Assembly: GCA_035623515.1 (NCBI GenBank)
Contig: DASPTH010000322.1
Span: forward strand, 4,855 to 68,854
Length of the DNA stretch: 64,000 bases
From: DASPTH01 sp035623515
GTDB lineage: Bacteria; Actinomycetota; Acidimicrobiia; IMCC26256; DASPTH01
Direction: 5' to 3'
Position 1 is the first letter of the stretch. Each line of letters opens with the position of its first letter. A model generated the notes under the pieces. That model did no database searches. It was not told the origin of the DNA and was given only the letters and a program-made list of their open reading frames with translations. Positions 17,643-25,973 of the stretch are shown here, one piece after another. The position numbers were made by a program, and so were the translations under genes.

Positions 17643-17942
17643 ATGTCGGACGACGAAGAACGCTTCAACGAACGAGTCTCGATCCTGGAGAACTATGCCC
17701 AAGACGGCTTGACACTCGAAGACCTCGGCAAGTTGATCCTCGCGGACGCTCTGCTGAACGCGGACCTCGACGCACTCGACGCTGACTCTGATGGGCACGT
17801 CACAGTGCATTACACGGGCACGATCGACTTCAAGCTCCATCGCCCGCGCGTCGGAGAGAAACCCGTAGAAGGGCCCGTTTGTTGCTACTGCGTCGTATGC
17901 AGCGACGGGATCATCATCTGCCGTGGGAGGTGCTGCCGCTGA
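17643..17942 (+). CDS. Small protein with cysteine-rich C-terminus (candidate peptide precursor)
   Basis: The 99-residue protein has an acidic helical first half (LENYAQDGLTLEDLGKLILA), a short strand-like middle (HVTVHYTGTIDFKL) and a basic/proline hinge. It ends in VCCYCVVCSDGIIICRGRCC, with seven Cys at 80, 81, 83, 86, 93, 97 and 98. An acidic leader plus a short Cys-dense tail is the layout of ribosomally made, post-translationally modified peptide precursors, but metal binding is an alternative. The ATG at 17643 has AAAGGA upstream at a long spacing. Positions 17641-17700 are 55% GC, well below the neighbourhood. No maturation enzyme is visible in the window. Confidence 0.6.
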   Translation: MSDDEERFNERVSILENYAQDGLTLEDLGKLILADALLNADLDALDADSDGHVTVHYTGTIDFKLHRPRVGEKPVEGPVCCYCVVCSDGIIICRGRCCR

Positions 17943-18085
17943 CAACGTGGGCCTGCCCCGTCCCGCCCAAAGTGTCTGTCGACGAATGTCACGATTGATC
18001 GCTCTTCGCGGAACTCCTCAGAGGCCGCGCGAGGACGACGGCGACAGTGTTCTTTGCAGGGTGTCCTACGTGGAGAGGAGGCCAG

Positions 18086-18190
18086 ATGCTGCCCGAGGCT
18101 GAGCCCTATGAGCCGCCCGCGATCGAGTCGCGCGAGCAATTTGGCCCCGTGTTCGGCGAGACACAAGCATCCGTCCCTCCTCCCAAGTAA
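18086..18190 (+). CDS. 34-residue ORF with strong Shine-Dalgarno (candidate peptide)
   Basis: GAGAGGAGG ends 4 nt before ATG 18086, the best ribosome site in this region. The product begins MLPEAEPYEPPAIESREQFG and ends Pro-Pro-Pro-Lys. The YEPPAI-x2-RE pattern recalls leader segments of lasso and related actinobacterial peptide precursors (Y-x2-P-x-L/I). It lies 143 bp downstream of the cysteine-rich protein gene on the same strand. It is short, so it could be fortuitous; the Shine-Dalgarno is the main support. Confidence 0.45.
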   Translation: MLPEAEPYEPPAIESREQFGPVFGETQASVPPPK

Positions 18191-18256
18191 CGAGAAGGAC
18201 GATGAGCGCGTGTTCAAACGCGAATGCGGGAGCGCTCGTGAGCCTGGGCGGGCCAA

Positions 18257-18574
18257 TCAGAGAGGGATATCTGACCAGAGCGAACCCTGAAACGACGCAG
18301 TCGGACCGTCCGGGCCGGTTGCTGCTGTGAGCAGCGCGAGCCCCTCCGCGTCGGCGAGGAACTTGTCCATGACCGCGCCGTAACTCGCGTAGTCGTCGGC
18401 TTCCCAGGTCGTCGCGAACGACGCGCTTGCTTCTCCAGCCACGAGTGTCCCGAGGACCCGGAAGTTCTTCGCACCGCAGCGTTCCAAAATCGCTCGAGCC
18501 TGGCGACTCGTCTCGAGAAACGCCTCGTACGCGCCCGGTCTCGTGATGATGTTGGTGACTGACACGACAGCCAT
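18257..18574 (-). CDS. Dimeric alpha/beta-barrel (ABM/NIPSNAP-like) small protein
   Basis: The 105-residue protein opens VVSVTNIITRPGAYEAFLET and continues with a second strand ASFATTWEADDYASYG, the ferredoxin-like alternation of antibiotic-biosynthesis-monooxygenase and NIPSNAP-type proteins. Such small barrels dimerise and can act as cofactor-free oxygenases or simply bind ligands; no catalytic residue is certain. The ATG at 18574 has GAGGAGGGG 8 nt upstream. Two GCCCATGGGC palindromes lie 24-49 bp upstream of the start and a broken TetR gene lies beyond, suggesting former local repression. Confidence 0.75.
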   Translation of the reverse strand: MAVVSVTNIITRPGAYEAFLETSRQARAILERCGAKNFRVLGTLVAGEASASFATTWEADDYASYGAVMDKFLADAEGLALLTAATGPDGPTASFQGSLWSDIPL

Positions 18575-18899
18575 TGGTGGACCCCTCCTCTTCAGTTGCC
18601 CATGGGCTCTGTTGCCCATGGGCGAACCAGTCGACGTCGCCCCCGCGCGAAGCCTCGCGCCACGAGTGCTCGCTGGCAAGGGGCCTGTCTCGGTGCTCGA
18701 TGTCGCTCCACTGTCGCTCCACTGACGCCCCGCCTGGAGCATCAGGATCCTTCAGCATCACACCCGGGTCGAGTGTGGGTGATACTGCACGAGCACGGCA
18801 CCCGAACGCATGCCCGCCCGATGGCCGTGGGCCACCATGTTCCAAACCCGCGCTTGCGCGACTCCGCGCACTGCCGCTCCGCACTTGAGCGCGGCCGCA
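18575..18899. other. Control region and apparently non-coding stretch
   Basis: It contains the Shine-Dalgarno and twin palindromes of the gene at 18257 and an 11-bp tandem duplication (18701-18711 and 18712-18722). I see no gene. Confidence 0.5.
18598..18623. promoter_or_regulatory. Twin GCCCATGGGC palindromes
   Basis: GCCCATGGGC occurs at 18598-18607 and 18614-18623, 16 bp centre to centre, each preceded by GTT, directly upstream of the ribosome site of the minus-strand ABM-type gene. This is a plausible operator. Confidence 0.5.
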
Positions 18900-19243
18900 C
18901 CCCGAAGCGATCAGGACCACACGAGCTTCCTTCGCGCGCTCCCTACACGCGCGCAACCGCGAACCTGCAAGAAGAACGAACAGCCAGTCGGTCCACGCGA
19001 CCTCGTCGTCGGCCGGGGGCAACGCGGGTTGGAGGAGATCCTGGCCGACGAGGCCGAGGAGCTCGTCGCGTTCGGCGACATGGTGGTAGAGCGCGGGCGT
19101 CGCGACACCGAGCGCGGCTGCCACCGACGTCATGGTGACCCCTTGATGCCGTGCTCGCGCGCGATGGCGATCCCGACCTCGACGACGCGCTCCCGGCTGA
19201 TCCGTGGTGGTCGGCCCCGGCGGGGAGCGGCGACGTCCGCCAT
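18900..19243 (-). pseudogene. Frameshifted TetR/AcrR-family regulator
   Basis: ATG 19243 begins MADVAAPRRGRPPRISRERV and continues as a TetR N-terminus to AREHGIK, then stops at 19130. One lost base in a run of four G near 19138-19141 restores the frame, which goes on VTMTSVAAALGVATPALYHH, the rest of the helix-turn-helix, then ERDELLGLVGQDLL. The recognisable domain ends at about residue 110 of the expected 200. The intact gene probably controlled the adjacent genes. A sequencing error cannot be excluded for the single base, but the loss of the C-terminal domain argues for real decay. Confidence 0.65.
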
Positions 19244-19270
19244 CCCGACGAGGATACGACGGCGACGTCG

Positions 19271-21580
19271 CTACGAGTCCCTTGCGCCCGACGAACCCAT
19301 CGCGCGCCAGACCACCTCGGGTGCGCACGGCGGGTCGACGTGGGTGACACCATACGGCGCGAGCGCGTCGACGACCGCGTTCCACACTGCGGCGATCGAG
19401 CCCGTGGTGCCCGACTCGCCGATGCCCTTGGCGCCGAGCGGGTTGTTGGGGCTGGGCGTGACGGTGTGAGCGGTCCGGAAGCCCGGTAGGTCGGAGGCGG
19501 CGGGGACGAGGTAGTCGAGCAAGGACGCGGTGAGCGGAGTGCCACCGCTGTCGTAACGAACGCCCTCGTAGAGGACCTGCGCGATGCCCTGTGCGAGGCC
19601 GCCGTGCACCTGGCCCTCGGCGAGCAGCGGGTTGATCACCGAGCCGCAGTCGTCGACCGCGACGAAGTCACGCAGCGCGACCGCCCCCGTCTCGCGGTCG
19701 ACCTCGACGACCGCGACGTGACACCCGAACGGGAACGACCCGCGCGACTGGAAGTCGAGCTCGTGGCGCAACCGCTCGCCGCGGGTCGTCGCCTGCCTCG
19801 CCAGCTCCGCCCAGCTGAGACCGCTCGTGGGTACACCGGTCACGCCGAGCGAGCCATCGTCGAGCACGACGACGTCGTCGGGCGCGGCCTCGAGCAGCTC
19901 CGCCGCCAGCGCGCGCGCACGATCGACGACGACGGTCGCCGCCTCGCGCACGGCCGACCCTGCGAGTTGCGCCGAGCGCGACCCGAACGTCCCCACGCCG
20001 TGGTCGACGAGCGCAGTGTCGGAGTGCACGACGCGCACGGCGTCGAAGGGCACGCCAGTCGTCGCCGACGCGATCTGCGCCCACGTGGTCTCGTGACCCT
20101 GTCCGTGCGGGACGCTCCCCGTGGTCACCGTCACAGTGCCGTCGTCGTGCACTTCGACCGCGCCGAACTCGCCGCCGCTCCCCGAGGTCTCCACGTAGCA
20201 GCCGATGCCGACGCCGAGGAGCGGCGCGTGGGGATCGTCACGCCGGCGGTGCTGTTCGGCGCGGAGGTCGTCGTAACCGGCGAGCCGCAGCGCCTCGTCG
20301 AGCGCGGCCTCGTACTCGCCACTGTCGTAGGTGGTCCCCACCGCGGTCGTGAACGGGAACGCGGAGCCGGGCGGGAAGTTCCGACGCCGGAGCGCGGCAG
20401 GGTCGATGTCGAGGGCGCGCGCCATCGTGTCGACGGCGCGCTCCACGAGCGCGGCCGCTTCCGGCCGCCCCGCGCCCCGGTACGGACCGGTCGGCGTCGC
20501 GTTGGTGACGACCTGCACGAAGCCGAAGTCGATCTGCGGGATCGCGTACACGCCCGACGCCATCATGCGCGACACCATCGGGATGAACATGCCGCGCGTC
20601 GCGTACGCGCCGACGTCGGCGAGCGCGCGGACACGAAGCCCGGTGAACACGCCTGCCCGCGACGCACCGAGCTCGACGTCGTGCACCTGGCCTCGGCCGT
20701 GGGTCATGCCGAGCAAGTTCTCCTGCCGGCTCTCGGCCCACCGCACCGGGCGGGCGAGGCGGTGCGCGAGGGCGGCCACCACGAGTTGCTCGGGGTACAC
20801 GCCACCCTTCGCGCCGAAGCCGCCACCGATCCAGGGCGCCCGCACGCGCACGAGCGGAGCTTCGAGCCCGAGCGTGCGCGCGACCTCGGCCTGCACACCG
20901 AAGACCGACTGCGTCGACGCCCACACCGTGAGCGACCCGTCGGGCTCCGGTATCGCGACGCAGCCGTTCGGCTCCATCGTGACCGGCGCCACGCGCTGGT
21001 GAGTGATCCGCAGCCGCACGACGACGTCGGCGTCGGCGAAGAACTCCTCGCCCGGCGGATCGGGCGGCGCGCCCGCCAGGTTCGAGCCGAACGCGGGGAA
21101 CAGGAGAGGCGCGTCGGCCGCGGCCGCCTCGGCGGGATCGGTCACCGCAGGCAGCGGCTCGACGGCGACCGTGACCGCGTCGGCTGCGTCGAGTGCGTGC
21201 GCGAGCGTGTCGGCCACCACCACCGCGACTGCCTCGCCGACGAACCGCACCCGGTCCCGCGCGAGGAGGGGCCGGCTCAGCTCGGCGTGGCCGGAGAACG
21301 CCGGCTGGTCGGGCAGGTCGAGGTCGGCGGCCGTCCAGACGGAGTGGACGCCGGGGCTCGAGGCCGCGACGCGGGCGTCGACCGCCCGCAGCTCGCCGTG
21401 CGCCGCGTGCGAGCGCACGAACACCGCGTGCAGGGCCCCGTCGACGGACAGGTCGGCCATGAACCGGGCCTCGCCGGTGAGCAGCGCCGGATCCTCGGAA
21501 CGCAGCACCGAGTGGCCGAGCACCGTACGCGTCGCTCCGCGTTCGGGTGCCCACCCGCCTCCCGAGCGATCCCCCGCCAT
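19271..21580 (-). CDS. Xanthine dehydrogenase/CO dehydrogenase-family large (molybdopterin) subunit
   Basis: The 769-residue protein has the two-domain aldehyde oxidase/xanthine dehydrogenase layout: VLGHSVLRSEDPALLTGEARF at the N-terminus, molybdopterin-contact segments APWIGGGFGAKGG and TGPYRGAGRPEA, and the C-terminal GAKGIGESGTTGS with the active-site Glu. The AYRGAGR-like loop marks the form II type rather than the AYxCSFR loop of true aerobic CO dehydrogenase, so an aldehyde or N-heterocycle hydroxylase is more likely. No medium (FAD) or small (2Fe-2S) subunit gene lies beside it, so it would need partners from elsewhere. Confidence 0.85.
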   Translation of the reverse strand: MAGDRSGGGWAPERGATRTVLGHSVLRSEDPALLTGEARFMADLSVDGALHAVFVRSHAAHGELRAVDARVAASSPGVHSVWTAADLDLPDQPAFSGHAELSRPLLARDRVRFVGEAVAVVVADTLAHALDAADAVTVAVEPLPAVTDPAEAAAADAPLLFPAFGSNLAGAPPDPPGEEFFADADVVVRLRITHQRVAPVTMEPNGCVAIPEPDGSLTVWASTQSVFGVQAEVARTLGLEAPLVRVRAPWIGGGFGAKGGVYPEQLVVAALAHRLARPVRWAESRQENLLGMTHGRGQVHDVELGASRAGVFTGLRVRALADVGAYATRGMFIPMVSRMMASGVYAIPQIDFGFVQVVTNATPTGPYRGAGRPEAAALVERAVDTMARALDIDPAALRRRNFPPGSAFPFTTAVGTTYDSGEYEAALDEALRLAGYDDLRAEQHRRRDDPHAPLLGVGIGCYVETSGSGGEFGAVEVHDDGTVTVTTGSVPHGQGHETTWAQIASATTGVPFDAVRVVHSDTALVDHGVGTFGSRSAQLAGSAVREAATVVVDRARALAAELLEAAPDDVVVLDDGSLGVTGVPTSGLSWAELARQATTRGERLRHELDFQSRGSFPFGCHVAVVEVDRETGAVALRDFVAVDDCGSVINPLLAEGQVHGGLAQGIAQVLYEGVRYDSGGTPLTASLLDYLVPAASDLPGFRTAHTVTPSPNNPLGAKGIGESGTTGSIAAVWNAVVDALAPYGVTHVDPPCAPEVVWRAMGSSGARDS

Positions 21581-21587
21581 GGGAGCC

Positions 21588-21599
21588 GACGTTAACGTC
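21588..21599. promoter_or_regulatory. 12-bp palindrome in a divergent promoter region
   Basis: GACGTTAACGTC is perfectly self-complementary and lies 8 bp before the molybdopterin-subunit start, in the 91-bp gap shared with the divergent P450 gene. Operator candidate. Confidence 0.45.
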
Positions 21600-21671
21600 T
21601 CCGATTAGATTGGACGGATTGGGCGGCGCCCTCGAGCGACCGTCCGAGCCAGTCCCGCGGCGGAGGAAGCC

Positions 21672-22955
21672 ATGGCAATCACCGGCACCGATCTCACCGA
21701 CATCGACCTGCTGAACCCCGACGCGTTCGTGGAGCAGAAGCACCACGAGTGGTTCCGGCGGCTGCGCGCCGAGGCGCCGGTCTACTGGTACGACGACGGC
21801 GGCGAGGACGGCTTCTGGAACGTGGTGAAGCACGAGGACGTGGTGCTCGTCAACCGGGACTCCGCGCTCTTCTCGTCGCAGATCGGCGGCACACAGATCT
21901 TCTCGCGACGCCGGGCCCGTCAGATGGGAATCGACCCGGACGAGCAGCAGGCGTACTCGGGCCGCGGCGTGATCATGCTGGAGATGGATCCGCCGAAGCA
22001 CACGCGCTACCGGCTGTTGGTGAACAAGGGCTTCACACCGCGGATGATCGGGCTCCTCGAACAGGCGCTGCGCACCCGCGCCACACACATCATCGACCAG
22101 GTCATCGAGCAGGGCGAGGCCGACTTCGTCGTCGACATTGCCTCGGAGCTGCCCCTGCAGGCGATCGCCGAGATCATGGGCGTGCCCCAGGAAGACCGGG
22201 TCAAGCTCTTCGAGTGGTCGAACCGCATGATCGGCGCGGGCGACCCCGAGTTCATGGCCGAGGAGAGCGGCAGCGCGATGGCCGAGCTGTTCATGTACTC
22301 GAACCAGCTCGCCGAGAAACGCCGGACCGATCCTCGCGACGACATCGTCACCAAGCTGCTGAACGCCGAGATCGACGGCGACAAGCTGAGCGAGCTCGAA
22401 TTCGACATGTTCATGATGCTGTTGTCGGTCGCGGGGAACGAGACCACGCGCAACGCCACCGCGCACGGCATGTACGCACTGCTCCAGAACCCGGAGCAGT
22501 TCGACTACGTGAAGCAGGACCCCGAAGGTCGCATGGAGATCGCGATCGAGGAGATCCTGCGGTGGGCGTCGCCCGTGCTCCACTTCAAGCGCACCACCAC
22601 GGCCGACACCGAGATCCGCGGCACGGAGATCAAGGAGGGCGACCAGGTCGTGATGTGGTACGTGTCGGCGAATCGCGACGAGGAAGTGTTCGACGACCCG
22701 TTCACGTTCGACGTGTCACGCGACCCCAACCCGCAGATCGCGTTCGGTGGCGGCGGCAACCACTTCTGCCTCGGCGCCAACCTCGCGCGCATGGAGCTGC
22801 GCCTCATCTTCGAGGAGATCACGAAGCGCATGCCCGACATGCGGCTCGCGGGCGAGCCCGACCGGCTGCGGTCGAACTTCATCGGCGGCATCAAGCACCT
22901 GCCGGTCACCTACACGCCGGGCAAGCGCGTGCTCGCCGCAAACGCCGAGGCCTGA
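21672..22955 (+). CDS. Cytochrome P450, CYP125-like
   Basis: A 427-residue bacterial P450. VIMLEMDPPKHTRYR and GFTPRMI near residues 100-125 form the B'-C region, AGNETTRN near 258 the I-helix oxygen-activating motif, EEILRWASPV the ExxR region, and FGGGGNHFCLGANLAR the heme loop with the Cys ligand. The spacing and ELPLQAIAEIMGVPQEDR resemble CYP125, which oxidises the terminal carbon of sterol side chains. GGAGG lies upstream of the ATG. It leads a three-gene unit with an LLM protein and a cupin. Confidence 0.88.
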   Translation: MAITGTDLTDIDLLNPDAFVEQKHHEWFRRLRAEAPVYWYDDGGEDGFWNVVKHEDVVLVNRDSALFSSQIGGTQIFSRRRARQMGIDPDEQQAYSGRGVIMLEMDPPKHTRYRLLVNKGFTPRMIGLLEQALRTRATHIIDQVIEQGEADFVVDIASELPLQAIAEIMGVPQEDRVKLFEWSNRMIGAGDPEFMAEESGSAMAELFMYSNQLAEKRRTDPRDDIVTKLLNAEIDGDKLSELEFDMFMMLLSVAGNETTRNATAHGMYALLQNPEQFDYVKQDPEGRMEIAIEEILRWASPVLHFKRTTTADTEIRGTEIKEGDQVVMWYVSANRDEEVFDDPFTFDVSRDPNPQIAFGGGGNHFCLGANLARMELRLIFEEITKRMPDMRLAGEPDRLRSNFIGGIKHLPVTYTPGKRVLAANAEA

Positions 22956-22976
22956 CGCCCACGTGAGGGTGGCGGG

Positions 22977-23918
22977 GTGACGCCGTTCTCGTCGGGCTCC
23001 GTTTCGCTCCGGCTCTACCCGCACCTCGATCTCGCACCCGGCGCCGTCGTGGCCGAGCTCTGCGCGCAAGCGGCGCTCGCCGCCGACCACGGCTTCGACG
23101 GCGTGATGACGAGCGAGCACCACGGCGGCTTCGCCGGCTACCTGCCGAACCCGCTGCAGGTCGCCGGCTGGTGCCTCGACGAGATGGCGACGGGGTGGGC
23201 GGCGCCGTGCCCCCTGCTGCTCCCCCTCCGACCGACCGCCCTCGTCGCCGAGGAGGTGGCGTGGCTGGCGGCGCGCTTCCCCGGCCGAGTCGGCGTCGGC
23301 GTCGCCGCCGGCGCGCTGCGTGACGACTTCGACGTCATGCACCTGCCGATGGACGGTCTCACCGAGCGGTTCGCCGACGCGCTCGTCGAGCTCGTGGGGA
23401 TGCTCGACGGATCGGAGCCGCGCGGCCTCGCCGGTGACCCCGCGATCAAGGCGTGCGCGGACCACCCCGTCCCGCTCGTGAGCGCGGCGATGGGCGTCAC
23501 CGCCGTCCGGCGCGCCGCCGCCCTCGGCGTGGGCGTGCTGTTCGACTCCCTGTCGACGGCCGAGCGCTGCCGGGTGCTCACCGACGCGTACCGCGACGCC
23601 GGCGGCCAGGGCCCGTGCGTGCTGATCCGGCGGGCCTGGGTGGGCGAGCCGCCCCGCGACCGGCTCGCCGACCAGGTCGACGTGTACCGCGGGTACTCGT
23701 CGCGCTCGGCCATGCAACACTGGGGCACCGACGAGCTCGTCGGTGCCACCGACGGCGCGACCGTCGCGGGTGAGCTCCGCGAGGTGCTGCGCCGCGCCGG
23801 CGCCGACGCGCTGAACGTGCGGATCCACGTACCGGGCGTGAGCCCGGCCGAGGCGAGAGAGCAGATCCAGCGCTTGGGACGCGAGGTCCTGGGCCCGTTC
23901 CGGGGAGGCGACCGATGA
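22977..23918 (+). CDS. LLM-class flavin/F420-dependent oxidoreductase
   Basis: The 313-residue protein shows the luciferase-like barrel: VSLRLYPHLDLAPGAVVAEL at the start, GVMTSEHHGGFAGYLPNPLQ near residues 42-61 and RFPGRVGVGVAAGALRDDF near 100. Members oxidise or reduce diverse substrates with F420 or FMN. The GTG start lies 22 bp after the P450 stop and its own stop overlaps the cupin start as ATGA, so all three are probably co-translated. Confidence 0.75.
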   Translation: MTPFSSGSVSLRLYPHLDLAPGAVVAELCAQAALAADHGFDGVMTSEHHGGFAGYLPNPLQVAGWCLDEMATGWAAPCPLLLPLRPTALVAEEVAWLAARFPGRVGVGVAAGALRDDFDVMHLPMDGLTERFADALVELVGMLDGSEPRGLAGDPAIKACADHPVPLVSAAMGVTAVRRAAALGVGVLFDSLSTAERCRVLTDAYRDAGGQGPCVLIRRAWVGEPPRDRLADQVDVYRGYSSRSAMQHWGTDELVGATDGATVAGELREVLRRAGADALNVRIHVPGVSPAEAREQIQRLGREVLGPFRGGDR

Positions 23919-24235
23919 CCGACGAACGAGTGCTCGGGCCGATCGGCACCGAGGTCGTGTTCGAGAACGACCGCGTGCGGATCTGGGAGATGCGGCTCGA
24001 GCCGGGCGAGTCGTCGGCGGTGCACCGGCACGACCTCGACTACATGCTCGTGCTGCTCGATGGCGACAAGATCGCCGCGGAGCCCGAGCCCGACACGCAG
24101 GGCGCGTTCGACGAGTACCTCGAAGCCGACGTCGTGCCGGGATCCGTCGTCTACATCGAGCGCGGCGGCGTCGAGACCGCGAAGAACGTCGGGCAGCTGC
24201 CCTACCGCGAGATCATCATCGAGCTCAAGGACTGA
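23915..24235 (+). CDS. Cupin-domain small protein
   Basis: The 106-residue protein has a single cupin barrel: ENDRVRIWEMRLEPGESSAVHRHDLDY carries the first motif with two His near residues 40-42, and VVPGSVVYIERGGVETAKN the second. Metal binding is likely incomplete, because the second-motif His is replaced by Glu/Thr residues. It is translationally coupled to the LLM gene and could sense or process the P450 pathway product; this is inference. Confidence 0.8.
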   Translation: MTDERVLGPIGTEVVFENDRVRIWEMRLEPGESSAVHRHDLDYMLVLLDGDKIAAEPEPDTQGAFDEYLEADVVPGSVVYIERGGVETAKNVGQLPYREIIIELKD

Positions 24236-24271
24236 CGACACCGTTTCGAGCTGCGCGGGATCGTGCACGCG

Positions 24272-25153
24272 CTAACCCTCGAACGGGCCGCGTCCCATCT
24301 GCTCGCGCACGGTCTCCACAGGCGGGTTGGTGAGGCTACGCCGCTGCCAGTTGGCGCCGTCGACCACGAGCGTGCAGCCGGAGATGAAGCGCGCGTAGGG
24401 CGACGCGAGGAACGTGGCCGCCCATCCGAGCTCCTGCAGCTCGCCGACGCGCATCGCGGGCTGGCGGCGGTCCTGTTCCGCGGCGCGGTCGAGGTTGCCG
24501 CGGATGTCGGCGGTCATGTCCTCGTGCGGGAACAGACCGGGCACGAGCCCGTTCACCTGGATGCCGTACGGACCCCACTCGACCGAGAGCGACTCCACCA
24601 GGCTCTTCACGCCCGCCTTCGCCGCCGCGCTGTGCACCCAGCCCGGCCCGCCGGTCCACGCGTACGAAGCGCCGATGTTCACGATCGACCCCGGCGTGCC
24701 CGAGGCGATGTGCCGGCGGCCGAACTCGCGCGTCACGAGGAAGGTGCCGTTGAGGGTGATGTCGATCACGCTGCGCCACGCGTTCGGCGACATGTCCTCC
24801 GACGGCACCGGGAAGTTGGCAGCGGCGTTGTTGACCAGCACGTCGGGCAGGTGGAACGCGGCCTCGGCCGCGTCGAACATCGCGGAGATCTGCTCGGGGT
24901 CGCGGATGTCGCACGCGACCACCGCAACCGGCGCGCCGAGCTCCTCGATCGCCGCCTTGCCCGCCTCGAGGTGCTCGGGCTTGCGGCTGCCGATGACGAT
25001 GCTCGCGCCGAGGCGCGCGAACTCGCGCGCGATCGCCTTGCCGAGCCCGGTGCCGCCGCCGGTGACGAGCACGCACGATCCGTCGAACGTGCCGGCGGGG
25101 AGCGCGCTGGCACCGACGGGAGGCGGCGCGGGGAGTCCTGGGTGGTCGGGCAT
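24272..25153 (-). CDS. SDR-family oxidoreductase, 2,4-dienoyl-CoA reductase-like
   Basis: The 293-residue Rossmann protein has VLVTGGGTGLGKAIA for NAD(P) and DVLVNNAAANFPVPSEDMSP in the core. The segment IGASYAWTGGPGWVHSAAAKAG keeps the Lys but has no Tyr four residues before it. Peroxisomal-type 2,4-dienoyl-CoA reductases also lack the classic YxxxK Tyr, which supports that subfamily and a role in degrading unsaturated acyl chains. It follows an enoyl-CoA hydratase gene by 4 bp on the same strand. Confidence 0.82.
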   Translation of the reverse strand: MPDHPGLPAPPPVGASALPAGTFDGSCVLVTGGGTGLGKAIAREFARLGASIVIGSRKPEHLEAGKAAIEELGAPVAVVACDIRDPEQISAMFDAAEAAFHLPDVLVNNAAANFPVPSEDMSPNAWRSVIDITLNGTFLVTREFGRRHIASGTPGSIVNIGASYAWTGGPGWVHSAAAKAGVKSLVESLSVEWGPYGIQVNGLVPGLFPHEDMTADIRGNLDRAAEQDRRQPAMRVGELQELGWAATFLASPYARFISGCTLVVDGANWQRRSLTNPPVETVREQMGRGPFEG

Positions 25154-25157
25154 GGGG

Positions 25158-25940
25158 TCAGCTCCCTGTGTAGCGGGGCTCGCGTCCCTCGGCGTGAGCG
25201 GCGCGCGCCTCGGCGTAGTCGTCCGACTTGTTGATGAACGTCTGCGCGATCAGCTCCTCCGCCATCGACGAGCGGATCTCCGGCTCGGCGAGGTGCTGGA
25301 TCACCCGGCGCGCCATCTTCACCGTGACCATCGGTGCGGCTGCGATCTTGCGCGCCATCTCCCAGACCGTGTCGTCGAGCGCGTCGTTCGGGACGACGCG
25401 CGAGACGATGCCGTGCCCGTGCGCCTCCGCCGCGTCCATCGGCCGTCCGGTGAGCACGAGATCGCTCGCCACCCCGTGACCGCACATCTGGAACAGGCGG
25501 CCGACGCCGCCCGTGTCGGGAATAACGCCGTGCGACACCTCCGGCAGCATGAAGCGGGCGTCCTCGGCGGCGACGCGGATGTCGCAGAGCAGCGCGCGCT
25601 GGAACGACGCGCCGATCGCCCAACCCTGGATGGCGACGATGATCGGCGCGTCGAGGTCGAAGATCTGCTGGACGCCGCGGTGGCCGCGTTGCATGAGCTC
25701 GTGGTGTGACATCTCGACCTGGCCGCCGCCGATCGCCCCGACGTCGCGCCCCGACGAGAACGCCTTGCCCTCGCCGCGCCAGATCACCGCGCGCACGTCG
25801 GGCCGCTCCCGCAACTCGCCGAGGATCTCCCAGAGCCGGGCGTCCATCGCGTCGTCGAACGCGTTGCGCTTGTCGGGGTTGTCGTTCGTGATCACCGCGA
25901 CCGACCCCTCGTACTCGAGCCGCACCCTCTCGTCGGGCAT
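25158..25940 (-). CDS. Enoyl-CoA hydratase/isomerase family protein
   Basis: A 260-residue crotonase-fold protein with GKAFSSGRDVGAIGG as oxyanion segment one and VAIQGWAIGASFQRALLCDIR as segment two; FMLPEVSHGVIPDTGG carries a Glu and an Asp at active-site positions. The ATG at 25940 has GGAGG 9 nt upstream, so the longer start at 25985 is rejected. It is paired with the dienoyl-CoA reductase-like gene downstream. Confidence 0.87.
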   Translation of the reverse strand: MPDERVRLEYEGSVAVITNDNPDKRNAFDDAMDARLWEILGELRERPDVRAVIWRGEGKAFSSGRDVGAIGGGQVEMSHHELMQRGHRGVQQIFDLDAPIIVAIQGWAIGASFQRALLCDIRVAAEDARFMLPEVSHGVIPDTGGVGRLFQMCGHGVASDLVLTGRPMDAAEAHGHGIVSRVVPNDALDDTVWEMARKIAAAPMVTVKMARRVIQHLAEPEIRSSMAEELIAQTFINKSDDYAEARAAHAEGREPRYTGS

Positions 25941-25973
25941 GTGCACTGTCCTCCCCTCTCTCGCCGCCCGAAC

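Noticed and set aside
18202..18330. Plus-strand 42-residue ORF starting MSACSNANAGALVSLGG after AAGGA
   Set aside because: Ribosome-site spacing is only 2 nt and it overlaps the 3' end of the well-supported minus-strand gene at 18257.
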